A stretch of 47,358 nt of DNA from the NCBI GenBank assembly GCA_002394605.1, contig DGUI01000006.1, positions 1 through 47,358 on the forward strand, in the 5' to 3' direction. The stretch is from Mageeibacillus sp. UBA4314 (lineage in GTDB: Bacteria; Bacillota; Clostridia; Saccharofermentanales; Saccharofermentanaceae). The notes beneath the pieces were generated by a model. The model saw nothing but the letters and a program-made list of their open reading frames with translations. It did not search any database and had not been told where the DNA came from. How positions within the stretch are numbered: the first letter of the stretch is position 1; the number at the start of each line of letters is the position of its first letter. This document shows positions 23,011 to 31,755 of this stretch, in pieces. The position numbers and the translations under genes are program-made.

Positions 23011-24218
23011 AGATACTATATCTCGATGTCACAATGGGTGCTGCAGGCGACATGCTGACAGCTTCACTGCTTGAGCTTTTTGAGGACCGCGCAGCCAAGA
23101 TAGCCGAACTCAACGATATCGGGATACCGGATGTTATATATGAGGCTGAAGCCAAGGCAAGCTGCGGTATTACAGGCACACACATGAACGTAAGCGTACA
23201 CGGGGTAACGGAAGAGCACATCCACGAGCACCATGATCAGCACGAACATCATGAGCATGATCATGAGCATCACCACCATCATCATCACAGTTCAATGCAT
23301 GATATCGAACATATGATAGGACATCTGAACGTATCTGATACGGTTAAGCAGGATGCCATAGAGGTATATAAGATCATCGCAGATGCGGAGTCCAAAGCAC
23401 ACGGTGTCCCCGTAACTGACATTCACTTTCATGAGGTCGGAACAAAGGACGCGGTCGCTGATATCGTTGCAGTTTGTAAGCTCATCCGTGATATCGCACC
23501 CGACCGTATCGTTGCATCGAGGCTTTGCACCGGTTACGGTACCGTTCACTGCGCACACGGGATCCTCCCCGTCCCTGCTCCTGCGACGGCAAACATAATA
23601 GAGGGACTCCCTGCCTTCGGCGGATCCGAAGAGGGCGAGAGACTTACTCCGACAGGAGCTGCTCTCATCAAACATTTCGCATCGGAATATTCGTCCATGC
23701 CTGAGATGACGATCTGCAAGACCGGCTACGGCGTCGGTACGAAAGAGTTTAAGAACGGGAATTTCGTGCGCGCATTTCTTGGCGAATCCGCGTCAGAGGA
23801 TCTGACCGACAAGGTAATCGAGCTGGCAGCAAACATCGACGACATGACGGCCGAGCAGATATCATTTGCCATGGACAGGCTGTTTACGGCAGGCGCCGTC
23901 GAAGTGTTTACAACACCCGTTACGATGAAGAAATCGCGCCCCGGCACACTCATCACCGCCATCTGTCCGGTCGCCCAAAAGGAGTCTGTTGTAAACTGCT
24001 TCTTCAAGCACACATCGACGATCGGCATCCGCGAGCGAAGCTACACGCGCCACATCCTGGCCCGCTCTATCGAGACGCGCGCCACAGAATTCGGCGATGT
24101 CCGCTACAAAGTCTCCACCGGCTACGGCGTCACCCGCTCGAAAGCGGAGTACGAGGACGTCGCCAGGATCGCCATAGAGAATGGGATGTCGGTGGAAGAG
24201 GTAGTTAGGAAGTTGTAA
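23007..24218 (+). CDS. larC: Nickel insertion protein LarC
   Basis: 403 residues. LarC inserts nickel into the sulfurated pincer nucleotide in a CTP-dependent step. The start LYLDVTMGAAGDMLTASLLELF is the family's opening. A His-rich stretch (about residues 68-96, with a run of seven His) is the usual nickel store. Further landmarks are DIHFHEVGTKDAVADIVA, ASRLCTGYGTVHCAHGILPVPAPAT, GEGERLTPTGAAL (as EEGERLTPTGAAL), IGTKEF-type GVGTKEFKNGNFVR, and the C-terminal ANIDDMTAEQISFAMDRLFTAGAVEVF. The frame is continuous here, unlike the frameshifted larC1/larC2 of Lactobacillus plantarum. No larA or larE is in the window. Confidence 0.95.
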   Translation: MKILYLDVTMGAAGDMLTASLLELFEDRAAKIAELNDIGIPDVIYEAEAKASCGITGTHMNVSVHGVTEEHIHEHHDQHEHHEHDHEHHHHHHHSSMHDIEHMIGHLNVSDTVKQDAIEVYKIIADAESKAHGVPVTDIHFHEVGTKDAVADIVAVCKLIRDIAPDRIVASRLCTGYGTVHCAHGILPVPAPATANIIEGLPAFGGSEEGERLTPTGAALIKHFASEYSSMPEMTICKTGYGVGTKEFKNGNFVRAFLGESASEDLTDKVIELAANIDDMTAEQISFAMDRLFTAGAVEVFTTPVTMKKSRPGTLITAICPVAQKESVVNCFFKHTSTIGIRERSYTRHILARSIETRATEFGDVRYKVSTGYGVTRSKAEYEDVARIAIENGMSVEEVVRKL

Positions 24219-24223
24219 TTCTA

Positions 24224-24475
24224 AAAAGTACGCCAAGGAGCGACGCACGGGGCGTCGCAATCGGGCGTACTTTTGCCGTTTTTTGAGCAGAAATACGCCA
24301 CAGAGCGACGCACAGGGCGTCGCAATTGGGCGTACTTTTACTGTTTTTTGAGCAGAAATACGCCACAGAGCGACGCACGGGGCGTCGCAACCGGGCGTAC
24401 TTTTGCCGTTTTTTGAGCAGAAATACGCCTCAGAGCGACGCACAGGGCGTCGCAATCGGGCGTACTTTTGCCGTT
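24224..24475. repeat. Four-copy 65-bp tandem repeat of nested hairpins
   Basis: Four units at an exact 65-bp period (CGACGCAC at 24241, 24306, 24371 and 24436) fill the whole gap between the convergent ends of larC (24218) and the next gene (24479). Each unit has nested inverted repeats: outer TACGCC/GGCGTA and inner GCGACGC/GCGTCGC with a 5-nt loop, followed by CTTTT and TTTTTT runs. Units differ by only a few bases, including changes in loops and internal bulges. It can act as a bidirectional terminator; the repetition itself is unexplained. Confidence 0.9.
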
Positions 24476-24478
24476 TAA

Positions 24479-26824
24479 TCACCCGTAATTCTCTTTCGCG
24501 TACAGCTCCAGCTTCGACAGTATCGTATCTGCGCACTCTTCGGCTGTCTTATTCTGCGAATAATAAACTCCGATCTCATCGTCCAATATCTTGCAGATGC
24601 CCCAGTCGAAGACCTCAATATGATCGCACTTTTTTATCTGCTCGAGGAGCGAACTTGCCATCGCATCGGTCAGGTTTACAACCTTGCCTTTACCCGTATT
24701 ATTATCCATGTCATTGATGAACTGGGAAGAATATATCTTCTTCTCCTCATCACTTGCAGAATCAGGGTGTTTCAACACTTCAAGATACTTATGGAGCATA
24801 CTGTCGTTGACAGGGAAAGACCCGTTTGAACAGATCTTCTGCTGGACTTTCTCCGACATGAAATACGCGATGAAATCACAGCATCCCTGAGGGTCTGATG
24901 CAGACGAAGACAGTGCCATGAGACCTACCGGCACAACGAGATGAGACGAGGACTTCGCTGACGGATATCCTTCAAACACCGGCGTATCCTTGAAGCTGCG
25001 GCTTAGCGAATAATAGGTATTCGCATTAGCAACCGTCGTCTCAAACAGTGATATCTTTCCTTTCCCGACATCTTCTGTTGTATAGACAGGGTAGCCTTCG
25101 TAAGTCTCCGGGCGCTCGGTGCCGTTTTCTAACGCACACTTAACTGCTGCAAGGACCGTGTCGCGGTCTAACTCTCCGCGCTTATAAATGCCCCTCAGAT
25201 CCGCTCCGATCATGTCGTAAAGAAGGTCGGCTGCAGGTGTCGTTCTGAACCTTTTCTGATCAGACTTGAGCGCAGGCAGAGATGCAAGTGTCTCGCTGCC
25301 GGAATACTGCGACTGTCCGCCCCAGAATCCTTTGAGAGCGTATCCTGCAAAGACCTGGTAGATCTCGCCGTTCTCACCTGTCATGAGCTTATAGATCTCA
25401 GGCGTTATGGACGAAGCATCAAACATCCCTGTCTTCTCCAGGTACGGACGCATGTCTTCTACCATTCCGCTCTGCCCGAAATAAAGATAATCAAAATAGT
25501 TCCCGTAGAATATATCCGGCGTATTCCCGTTCATGTAATCCGTCAGGAGCCTGAGCGTCGTATTCTTCATCGTCTTGATGGACGACCAGTCGAGCTTATC
25601 CGCCAGATCATCAAGCTCGATATAATACTTATCCTGCTCATTATTGAAATAATAGACCGCCGTCGCAAGCTCACTGTCCGATGATACCCCGACACCCTGG
25701 ATGACGATCTTTTTGCAGCTGTCATAGTCCGCATTCTCCTCTTTGGAGATCAGTGCCACCTCAATGATACCGTCATTATCATAAGCATTCTCTGCTGCAT
25801 TAAAGCTCTGTGTTCTTATCAGCATGAAATGCTCTTCATCCAGAGCTATAACATCATCATCATCATATTCACCGGTTGTCGGAGGAATGATCTGCATCCT
25901 GTTCTTATCGGCAATCTTGACAAAAGCCTTATTCGCCATATCTATCTTAATAACTCCCACACCCTGTAAATCCGCAATGGCGCCGCTATATTCTGTCTTG
26001 TAATTATGTTCGAACATCGGAAGATTATTACTCATGCTCTTGACGTCTGTAACACTAAAGCATTTCTCCAGAGTACCCTTTCCCAGGTCAAATCTGTAGA
26101 ACGAAAAAAAATCTTCCTCTACTAAAGCATAGATCTCATTATTCTGCACAAACATATTGTCTATGAAGAACTCCCCGATATATTGACTTAAGTCGATCTT
26201 GTCCTTCTCATTTCCTTCAGCGTCACAGATCAGCAATGCATCGCCGGTAAGGAGCGCAAATCCGCCTTCTATACGGCAAACGGCACCATGTGAAATACGG
26301 TCGTCGTCCATCGACAACTTTACCGTATCGCCTTTCTTAACGATCTTCCCCTCATAATCGATGATCATATAATCACATCCGGAACATCTTGCCACGAATG
26401 TCCCGTTGCCGAGATCCACACACATCTCCGGGCTTATTCCCTCCCCGAAAGGCAGATCAAAATGCGACTTGATCTCACCGTCATAACCGCACACATACGC
26501 TGTCCACTTATCTTTTCCCTGAACCTTCTCCGACCTCTCCCCCATGAGGCCCACGACAAAGACAGCTTCATCACTGCCTTTCGCGAAAGGATAGACCCAC
26601 GTTCCCCCTTGCGGGATCGTTACGAGCTTCGAAGTATAGTAAGGTCCAAGGTCTTCCGTACTATCTGTATCATCAGGAACAACATCTGACGTATCTTCCG
26701 TTATGGATATATCTGTAGGAACTGTCTCTCCCGTCATCCCTGTCTCACCAGTTCCACTGCTGCATGCTGACAGTACAAGCGACACCATAAGTAATGATGC
26801 AGTAATGCTCTTGATTTTCTTCAT
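24479..26824 (-). CDS. Propeller/solute-binding lipoprotein, family member 1
   Basis: A 781-residue lipoprotein: signal peptide and lipobox LSAC (Cys21), a Ser/Thr/Asp linker, then about 300 residues of short repeated beta-strand units (ending VAVC-like, with GYDGEIKSHFDL, YEGKIVKKGD, DAEGNEKDKIDL) typical of a beta-propeller, and from about residue 375 a sugar-type ABC solute-binding half (IVIQGVGVSSDSELATAVYYFN, MNGNTPDIFYGNYFDYLYFG, KSSSHLVVPVG, CCDFIAYFMSEKVQQKICS). The C-terminus DWGICKILDDEIGVYYSQNKTAEECADTI is the family signature seen in the other copies. Start: GGGAGATG before ATG. It follows the XRE-sensor gene by 121 nt. No dedicated ATPase is nearby. Ligand unknown; a combined sensing and binding lipoprotein is inferred. 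Confidence 0.82.
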   Translation of the reverse strand: MKKIKSITASLLMVSLVLSACSSGTGETGMTGETVPTDISITEDTSDVVPDDTDSTEDLGPYYTSKLVTIPQGGTWVYPFAKGSDEAVFVVGLMGERSEKVQGKDKWTAYVCGYDGEIKSHFDLPFGEGISPEMCVDLGNGTFVARCSGCDYMIIDYEGKIVKKGDTVKLSMDDDRISHGAVCRIEGGFALLTGDALLICDAEGNEKDKIDLSQYIGEFFIDNMFVQNNEIYALVEEDFFSFYRFDLGKGTLEKCFSVTDVKSMSNNLPMFEHNYKTEYSGAIADLQGVGVIKIDMANKAFVKIADKNRMQIIPPTTGEYDDDDVIALDEEHFMLIRTQSFNAAENAYDNDGIIEVALISKEENADYDSCKKIVIQGVGVSSDSELATAVYYFNNEQDKYYIELDDLADKLDWSSIKTMKNTTLRLLTDYMNGNTPDIFYGNYFDYLYFGQSGMVEDMRPYLEKTGMFDASSITPEIYKLMTGENGEIYQVFAGYALKGFWGGQSQYSGSETLASLPALKSDQKRFRTTPAADLLYDMIGADLRGIYKRGELDRDTVLAAVKCALENGTERPETYEGYPVYTTEDVGKGKISLFETTVANANTYYSLSRSFKDTPVFEGYPSAKSSSHLVVPVGLMALSSSASDPQGCCDFIAYFMSEKVQQKICSNGSFPVNDSMLHKYLEVLKHPDSASDEEKKIYSSQFINDMDNNTGKGKVVNLTDAMASSLLEQIKKCDHIEVFDWGICKILDDEIGVYYSQNKTAEECADTILSKLELYAKENYG

Positions 26825-26945
26825 GTGATCATCTCCCGTTATATATTGCTGTTACTATGGTAGCAATGAGATGTGTCGAAGTTGTCACAAGGATGTGTAA
26901 TAGTTTATAGAATAGGAAAGTTTTAACGGCGTGCTTTACTAATCA

Positions 26946-28118
26946 TTAATAATTACTGTCCAAACTATGCAAGAGCACATTTACGGTGACGATCCTGCCT
27001 GATATAAACTCAAAATACACTTCACAGTATTGCCTGTCTTCAGGCAGATACTTTCTCAGGATAGCCGGAGCATCATAAATACTTGCCCTTTCTTTCTCTA
27101 CAAAACCATCAAGTTCAATTGTTGGTTCTTCCACGACGATCTCAGCATCGTCGGCCACCTGAACCCAATCGTGTCTGTTATAAGGTTTATAGATATCGAG
27201 AACTCCCCATAATGCCCTGTTTATGCTGTCAGCAGTATATACAACCCAAAGATCCAGATTACTATCATCGGTCCAATAACGGCCATCAATATTTGGATGA
27301 GCCAGATAGTATCCGTTACCAAGACTGACAAGACCGCCCTTCCTGCGGTAATCAACCTTGTTTCCATCTTCCGTAAAATCAACATCATATCTCAACTGTG
27401 GGTCTTCCCATTCATCATAAGTAACAATATTCCCTACAGTAATGGTCGTATCTCTATCGAGTGTGATCTGATCGCCTTCCTTAAGGTTATTAACCTGCGC
27501 ATCTGTAAGTTTAATGAAATAATCCACGTGATCAGCTCTATCTCCAATATGATAATTCATATCCTGCACACTCACGGCAATATAACTCTTGCCATCTACC
27601 GTCTTGTAGTAAGAGGCATCACAGTATATCCTGCCGTGTTCATATCCAAAAGACTTCCCATGATCAAAATCAGTCTGACAGTTTTCCGTCTTGGCAAACC
27701 CTTTATTATCTGTCTTTCTATCGAGCACGATCGCCGCTAAGATGCTCGTCAACAATACAAAGACTATGACAACACCGGTTATTATCAGTTTAAGCCTTCT
27801 CTCCTGAACAAGATCTCTCTCCTCCAGTTCACGGATCTTCTCATAGAGCTTGGAACTGGCCTCGTCTATCTTGGAATCGATCTTCTCATCAATGTTGACA
27901 TTGCCGGATGTATTCTTTGGACGGTCAATTACGCCTTTCATGACTTCTTTACTCACCGAGAATACATCACACATTTTCTCCAGGGTGTAATCATCCACTT
28001 CCAACTTGTCATTCTCGATCCTGGAGACCTGGGATCTGCTCATATCAAGCCTTTTCGCAAATTCACTCTGCGAAATACCGTGATCGATCCTCATCTTTGC
28101 AACATCAAATCCTGCCAT
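26946..28118 (-). CDS. Transmembrane XRE regulator with fused extracytoplasmic sensor domain
   Basis: 390 residues in three parts: an XRE helix-turn-helix at 5-60 (MRIDHGISQSEFAKRLDMSR, NDKLEVDDYTLEKMCDVFSV), a charged linker/coiled coil (70-105), one membrane helix (about 107-129, LIITGVVIVFVLLTSILAAIV), and an outside domain (135-390). The outside domain is homologous to the separate lipoprotein at 44792-45586: GRIYCDASYYKTVDGKSYIAV, LKEGDQITLDRDTTI, YDEWEDP, and IYDAPAILRKYLP. This makes it a one-component transmembrane DNA-binding sensor. The ATG overlaps the upstream gene by 14 bp, so it is operonic with the MacB-core-like gene, and it is followed by a propeller/solute-binding lipoprotein gene. 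Signal unknown. Confidence 0.82.
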   Translation of the reverse strand: MAGFDVAKMRIDHGISQSEFAKRLDMSRSQVSRIENDKLEVDDYTLEKMCDVFSVSKEVMKGVIDRPKNTSGNVNIDEKIDSKIDEASSKLYEKIRELEERDLVQERRLKLIITGVVIVFVLLTSILAAIVLDRKTDNKGFAKTENCQTDFDHGKSFGYEHGRIYCDASYYKTVDGKSYIAVSVQDMNYHIGDRADHVDYFIKLTDAQVNNLKEGDQITLDRDTTITVGNIVTYDEWEDPQLRYDVDFTEDGNKVDYRRKGGLVSLGNGYYLAHPNIDGRYWTDDSNLDLWVVYTADSINRALWGVLDIYKPYNRHDWVQVADDAEIVVEEPTIELDGFVEKERASIYDAPAILRKYLPEDRQYCEVYFEFISGRIVTVNVLLHSLDSNY

Positions 28119-29148
28119 TTTTCTTTACCGGAATACCTCTCAATAAAACTATCGATGTAACCAGGATAATTATACATCCCACCCCAGTAATCACAACCCA
28201 CATGAACATCTCCGACGTCACCTTCTGCGCCGACATCTCCCAGAACGGCAGATCGTAGTCTGACAGCATCGCTGATGTCTCACCGGGCGGCAGCATATTA
28301 TCTATGACGGATCCGATGCCGTATCTGCCTGTTACGCTCACCACATAATGCTCCGGCGATGACATATCATAACCGGGAAGCGAATTCCTGACATCCATCA
28401 TCGCAGCACCTTTTATCTGCTCGGGGATCATCGCTTCATAGCTCCTGATAGAACCGGGCTCATTAAGGCTGTCGTAATAAACATACGCACGGAACTTCAG
28501 GTCGTCATGCTCCCTGACGACACCTGTTACCGTGTACTCTTTATCGAGCAGGGTTACTTTCGCGCCGATGACATCGTATGAGCTGAAGAACTTCCAGCAG
28601 AGTTCGTCATTTAACACGATCTGATACTTATCCACGGCCTTTACGGGAAGAAATCCTCCTGCGAGGAACTCCATCGGATGGAAGGCTTTAAAATCACCTC
28701 CGACTGCATAGACATCAGCCTCCCCGTCCATGTCTTGGCCATTATGCTCAACAGACAAAGAAGCCGCCGCAAAAGCACAATAACAATCAACCCAGCCTTC
28801 AGGATCTATCGCCTTGTCGCTCTTCTTACGCCTTATTCCGGCTGAAGTGTCGACAATGCCCTGCAGAGACTTTCTGACGGAATCGACATCACCTCTCCCG
28901 AAATCCCTCTTGGGATACACGGCAACATGTCTGAAGCTTACATCACTTCCCTGGCTCCATACTTCGGAAGTCCTAAGTTCCGGGCGGCTCCTTCGAAGCA
29001 TCGCGTAATTGCAAACACCCGTAACAGTAACTGCCGCCGCGATGACAAGGATCACCGCAGGAGCATTCTTAACAAAGGATACTGCTCCCTTCTTCACCGC
29101 ACGGACAAAACCGGCAATCTTATCTCTTATGGTCTTAAAGATCTTCAT
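28105..29148 (-). CDS. MacB periplasmic-core-like membrane protein, reduced FtsX topology
   Basis: 347 residues. One membrane helix near the N-terminus (about 30-50), a large extracellular domain (about 55-310) with features of the MacB core domain (FLAGGFLPV, YQIVLNDELCWKFF, VIGAKVTLLDKEYTVTGVV), and a C-terminal membrane helix (about 312-338). MacB/FtsX exporters normally have four membrane helices; here the FtsX transmembrane core is missing and no ATPase gene is adjacent. It begins 1 nt after the HlyD-like gene stop, so a pair with that adaptor is likely. It may be an assembly or sensing partner instead of a transporter; this is inference. Confidence 0.65.
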   Translation of the reverse strand: MKIFKTIRDKIAGFVRAVKKGAVSFVKNAPAVILVIAAAVTVTGVCNYAMLRRSRPELRTSEVWSQGSDVSFRHVAVYPKRDFGRGDVDSVRKSLQGIVDTSAGIRRKKSDKAIDPEGWVDCYCAFAAASLSVEHNGQDMDGEADVYAVGGDFKAFHPMEFLAGGFLPVKAVDKYQIVLNDELCWKFFSSYDVIGAKVTLLDKEYTVTGVVREHDDLKFRAYVYYDSLNEPGSIRSYEAMIPEQIKGAAMMDVRNSLPGYDMSSPEHYVVSVTGRYGIGSVIDNMLPPGETSAMLSDYDLPFWEMSAQKVTSEMFMWVVITGVGCIIILVTSIVLLRGIPVKKNGRI

Positions 29149-29149
29149 C

Positions 29150-30688
29150 TTATTTACCCGAATAGTCCTCGAGCCTTACGCGGTCTCCGTCTTCCAGGGC
29201 TTTCTCACTTCTTATGACGATCATTCCCTGATCAAGTCCCTCGCCTGATATTGCAGAGACAGAGCCATCCGTTGCTTCCACGCTTACATCGACCCTCTTA
29301 ACCGTATACCTGTTCCCGAACGGCGACCTCACTTCTTCGATCAGATATACGAACTCGCCTGAATTATCGCGGTTCACGGCAGATGAGGCGATGCAGTGAT
29401 CGTATTCTGAATTAGACCTGCCTGCTGTTACCGTGACTGACTCTCCCGGCAGTATGTATTCAGCCGCCAAAGAACACTTAACAAGCTTGCTCTCTCTGGG
29501 GTTCTCAGGATCGGGCTTTATCGTCTCGACGGTACATGAATCGAGCCAGTATTCATCAGACTTCAGATCCATTCCGGGCTGGAGTCCTTTGATGGATTCA
29601 CTGTCAAACCTGAACGTCGCCGTAAATGATGTATCCTCAGGAACTATGGTAAGCACCGTCTGATCCTTCTCCATGGTGTCGCCTTCACCTATGGTCAGTC
29701 CATATACTCTTCCGTCAGCAGGAGCTACAAGCTCCGTCATGTTATATCCTTCTTCCATAGCGGCGATCTTTGTCTTCAGAGCAGATATCTTGGTCTTCCT
29801 GTCGGTTGATTCATCCTTGGCCTTGTCGGAATTGATACCGTCATTTATCTTTGCATTCTTCAGCTGCTTCTTCGCGGAATCGAGTGTTGCCTGAGCGGAC
29901 TGTACGGCCAGTTTTGCATCGGATACGGAAGGCAGATTCTTCGCTTCCTCTATCTTGCCCTGAGCTTTCTCGATCGCGGTATTGCATTCTGCCAGTTTCT
30001 TCGAAGCTTTGGTAAGCCTCTTCTGGGCCTTCTTGAGCTTGCTCTTCAGGGCTGCCTTCTTAGCCTTATCAGCAGGGGTATCACCCTTGATATCATCGAT
30101 CTGCCCGCTTATCGTCTCTACCGAACCCGATGCAGATTCAACCTCTGCAGCATACTTCAACGCCAGGGGTTTATTCTTCTTTATCGTCTTCTTAGCTGCA
30201 TCTACTGTACTCTTCTTTTTCTTCGCAGCAGCAAGCGTTGCTTTCGCATCAGTAAGAGCCGCCTTAGCCTGTGTGACAGAGATCTTAAGCTGTGCATAAT
30301 CCGTTTCTGACGGAGTCCTCTTCGCGTATTCCTCCTCCCTCTCCAGTTCCTTGAGAGAAGACTTAAGCTCATCAAGACCGGACATGTCATCAACGGGGTT
30401 TAAGGTCATAAGGACATCACCTTTCTTGACCTCATCGTAATCAGATACCTTGACCTGATCGACGGATCTCCCCTCAACTGACCTGACGCGGTAACTTACG
30501 ACAGGATCGACCTGTGCAGAGGCATTATTCGTATATGCAAGATTGCCCCTTGCCGCACGCTTTCCCATGACCTTCGGGATCATGAGGTTCATTATCGTGT
30601 TCGAGAAGAACGTCAGGAGCAAAAGACCTGCCACGAATATTATTATCGCCCTCGTTACCCATTTGCGTTTCTTTGTTGTCTCTGCCAT
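29150..30688 (-). CDS. HlyD/RND-type membrane fusion (adaptor) protein
   Basis: 512 residues: a cytosolic N-terminus, one membrane helix (about 12-34), a first lipoyl half (VRSVEGRSVDQVKVSDYDEVKKGDVLMTLNPVDD), a long Ala/Lys-rich coiled-coil hairpin (about 105-300), the second lipoyl half (TELVAPADGRVYGLTIGEGDTMEKDQTVLTIVPED) and beta-barrel/membrane-proximal domains. Such adaptors link an inner membrane ABC or similar transporter to the exterior; in Gram-positives they accompany peptide and bacteriocin exporters and MacB-like pumps. Its RBS AGGAGG overlaps the stop of the upstream MalG-type permease gene. No matching ATPase is present in the window. Confidence 0.85.
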   Translation of the reverse strand: MAETTKKRKWVTRAIIIFVAGLLLLTFFSNTIMNLMIPKVMGKRAARGNLAYTNNASAQVDPVVSYRVRSVEGRSVDQVKVSDYDEVKKGDVLMTLNPVDDMSGLDELKSSLKELEREEEYAKRTPSETDYAQLKISVTQAKAALTDAKATLAAAKKKKSTVDAAKKTIKKNKPLALKYAAEVESASGSVETISGQIDDIKGDTPADKAKKAALKSKLKKAQKRLTKASKKLAECNTAIEKAQGKIEEAKNLPSVSDAKLAVQSAQATLDSAKKQLKNAKINDGINSDKAKDESTDRKTKISALKTKIAAMEEGYNMTELVAPADGRVYGLTIGEGDTMEKDQTVLTIVPEDTSFTATFRFDSESIKGLQPGMDLKSDEYWLDSCTVETIKPDPENPRESKLVKCSLAAEYILPGESVTVTAGRSNSEYDHCIASSAVNRDNSGEFVYLIEEVRSPFGNRYTVKRVDVSVEATDGSVSAISGEGLDQGMIVIRSEKALEDGDRVRLEDYSGK

Positions 30689-30698
30689 ATCTTGCCTC

Positions 30699-31754
30699 CT
30701 ATTTTATGCCCGATTGCGAAATTCCCTCGACGAGCTGTTCCTCGCCCCTGAGAAATACCAAAAGCGGCGGCAGCATATAAAGCGCACACGCCGCGAAAGC
30801 CATTCCTATCTCATCCGTATTGACCTGTGCCAGGAATACCGACAGAGGTCTTGCCGACTCGTCTGACAGCATGATCAAGGGCTGCTCGACCATGTTCCAG
30901 TAATCTATAAACAGCAGTATCGCCATTGCGACAACGGCACTCCTGCAGTTAGGCATTATTATCCTCGCGAAGATCTGCCACTCTCCCGCTCCGTCTATCC
31001 TCGCGGCATCGATGTAAGCCGTCGGGATCCTCCTCATATATTTCGTGAGGAGATATATGGAGAACGTGGAGAACACGCCTGGCAGTATTATGGACCACGG
31101 GGTATCTATTATCCCCAGTTTGTCCGATATGAGGTAGTTGGGAACAAGCGTTACCTGGAAAGGCATCAGCATGAGGATGATGTAGAAGAAGAACAGTACT
31201 TCCCTCCTCTTCCGTCTGTACCTCGTGAAGCTGTAGGACGCAAGGCACGCCACTATCAGCTGGCCCGCAACGATCGGCACAGTAAGAAGGATGGAATTCC
31301 AGTATTTGAACAGATAAGATGGCGTCATGAACAGCAGGTTCTTATACTGCTCCACAGATACTTCCTGCGGTATGAACTGGAGCTGAGGTCTTCTGGATAT
31401 GAACTGTGCCGCGCCCGATGAACCGCCGGGAAGACTCTGGAAGATGACTCCGTAATTACCCGTTATCTCCGATGATGACATGAACGAATCCAGGAACGTA
31501 AAGAAGATCGGGATGAGCGCCAGGATCGCTGCCACAGATATTATCATGACTCCCAGCACTGTGAATATCTTGGACTTTATCTCCCTGGACCTGAGAGATC
31601 TTGCGTTTGCCGCTCTTGCTTCCGACATGAACTTTATCCGTTTGTCCGGGCTTAGCGAAGACACGTAGGACTGAGCCTCAGGAGTCTCGCGGTAAACGTT
31701 CCTTCTGGCCTTTGTTGCCTGCAATCGTCTTATCCTGCGGAGGTCACTGTCCAT
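30699..31754 (-). CDS. MalG-type ABC sugar permease
   Basis: About 351 residues with six membrane helices and the EAA loop YIDAARIDGAGEWQIFARIIMP, the site that contacts the ATPase in carbohydrate importers of the MalFGK type. A basic cytosolic N-terminal extension of about 65 residues makes it longer than most MalG proteins (about 280). The ATG at 31754 is chosen because GGAGG precedes it and it lies 1 nt after the upstream stop; an earlier ATG (31811) lies inside malF. It is coupled to the MalF-type gene. The ATPase is probably a shared MsmX-type protein encoded elsewhere. Transported sugar unknown. Confidence 0.85.
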   Translation of the reverse strand: MDSDLRRIRRLQATKARRNVYRETPEAQSYVSSLSPDKRIKFMSEARAANARSLRSREIKSKIFTVLGVMIISVAAILALIPIFFTFLDSFMSSSEITGNYGVIFQSLPGGSSGAAQFISRRPQLQFIPQEVSVEQYKNLLFMTPSYLFKYWNSILLTVPIVAGQLIVACLASYSFTRYRRKRREVLFFFYIILMLMPFQVTLVPNYLISDKLGIIDTPWSIILPGVFSTFSIYLLTKYMRRIPTAYIDAARIDGAGEWQIFARIIMPNCRSAVVAMAILLFIDYWNMVEQPLIMLSDESARPLSVFLAQVNTDEIGMAFAACALYMLPPLLVFLRGEEQLVEGISQSGIK

Positions 31755-31755
31755 A

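Noticed and set aside
24224..24475. CRISPR-like array
   Set aside because: Units are near-identical over their whole length with no variable spacers, and no cas gene is present.
23862..24536. Minus-strand open frame through the 65-bp repeats with repeated RRPVRRS-type peptides
   Set aside because: The peptide repeats arise from reading the 65-bp repeat in all three frames in turn, and the frame runs antisense into larC.
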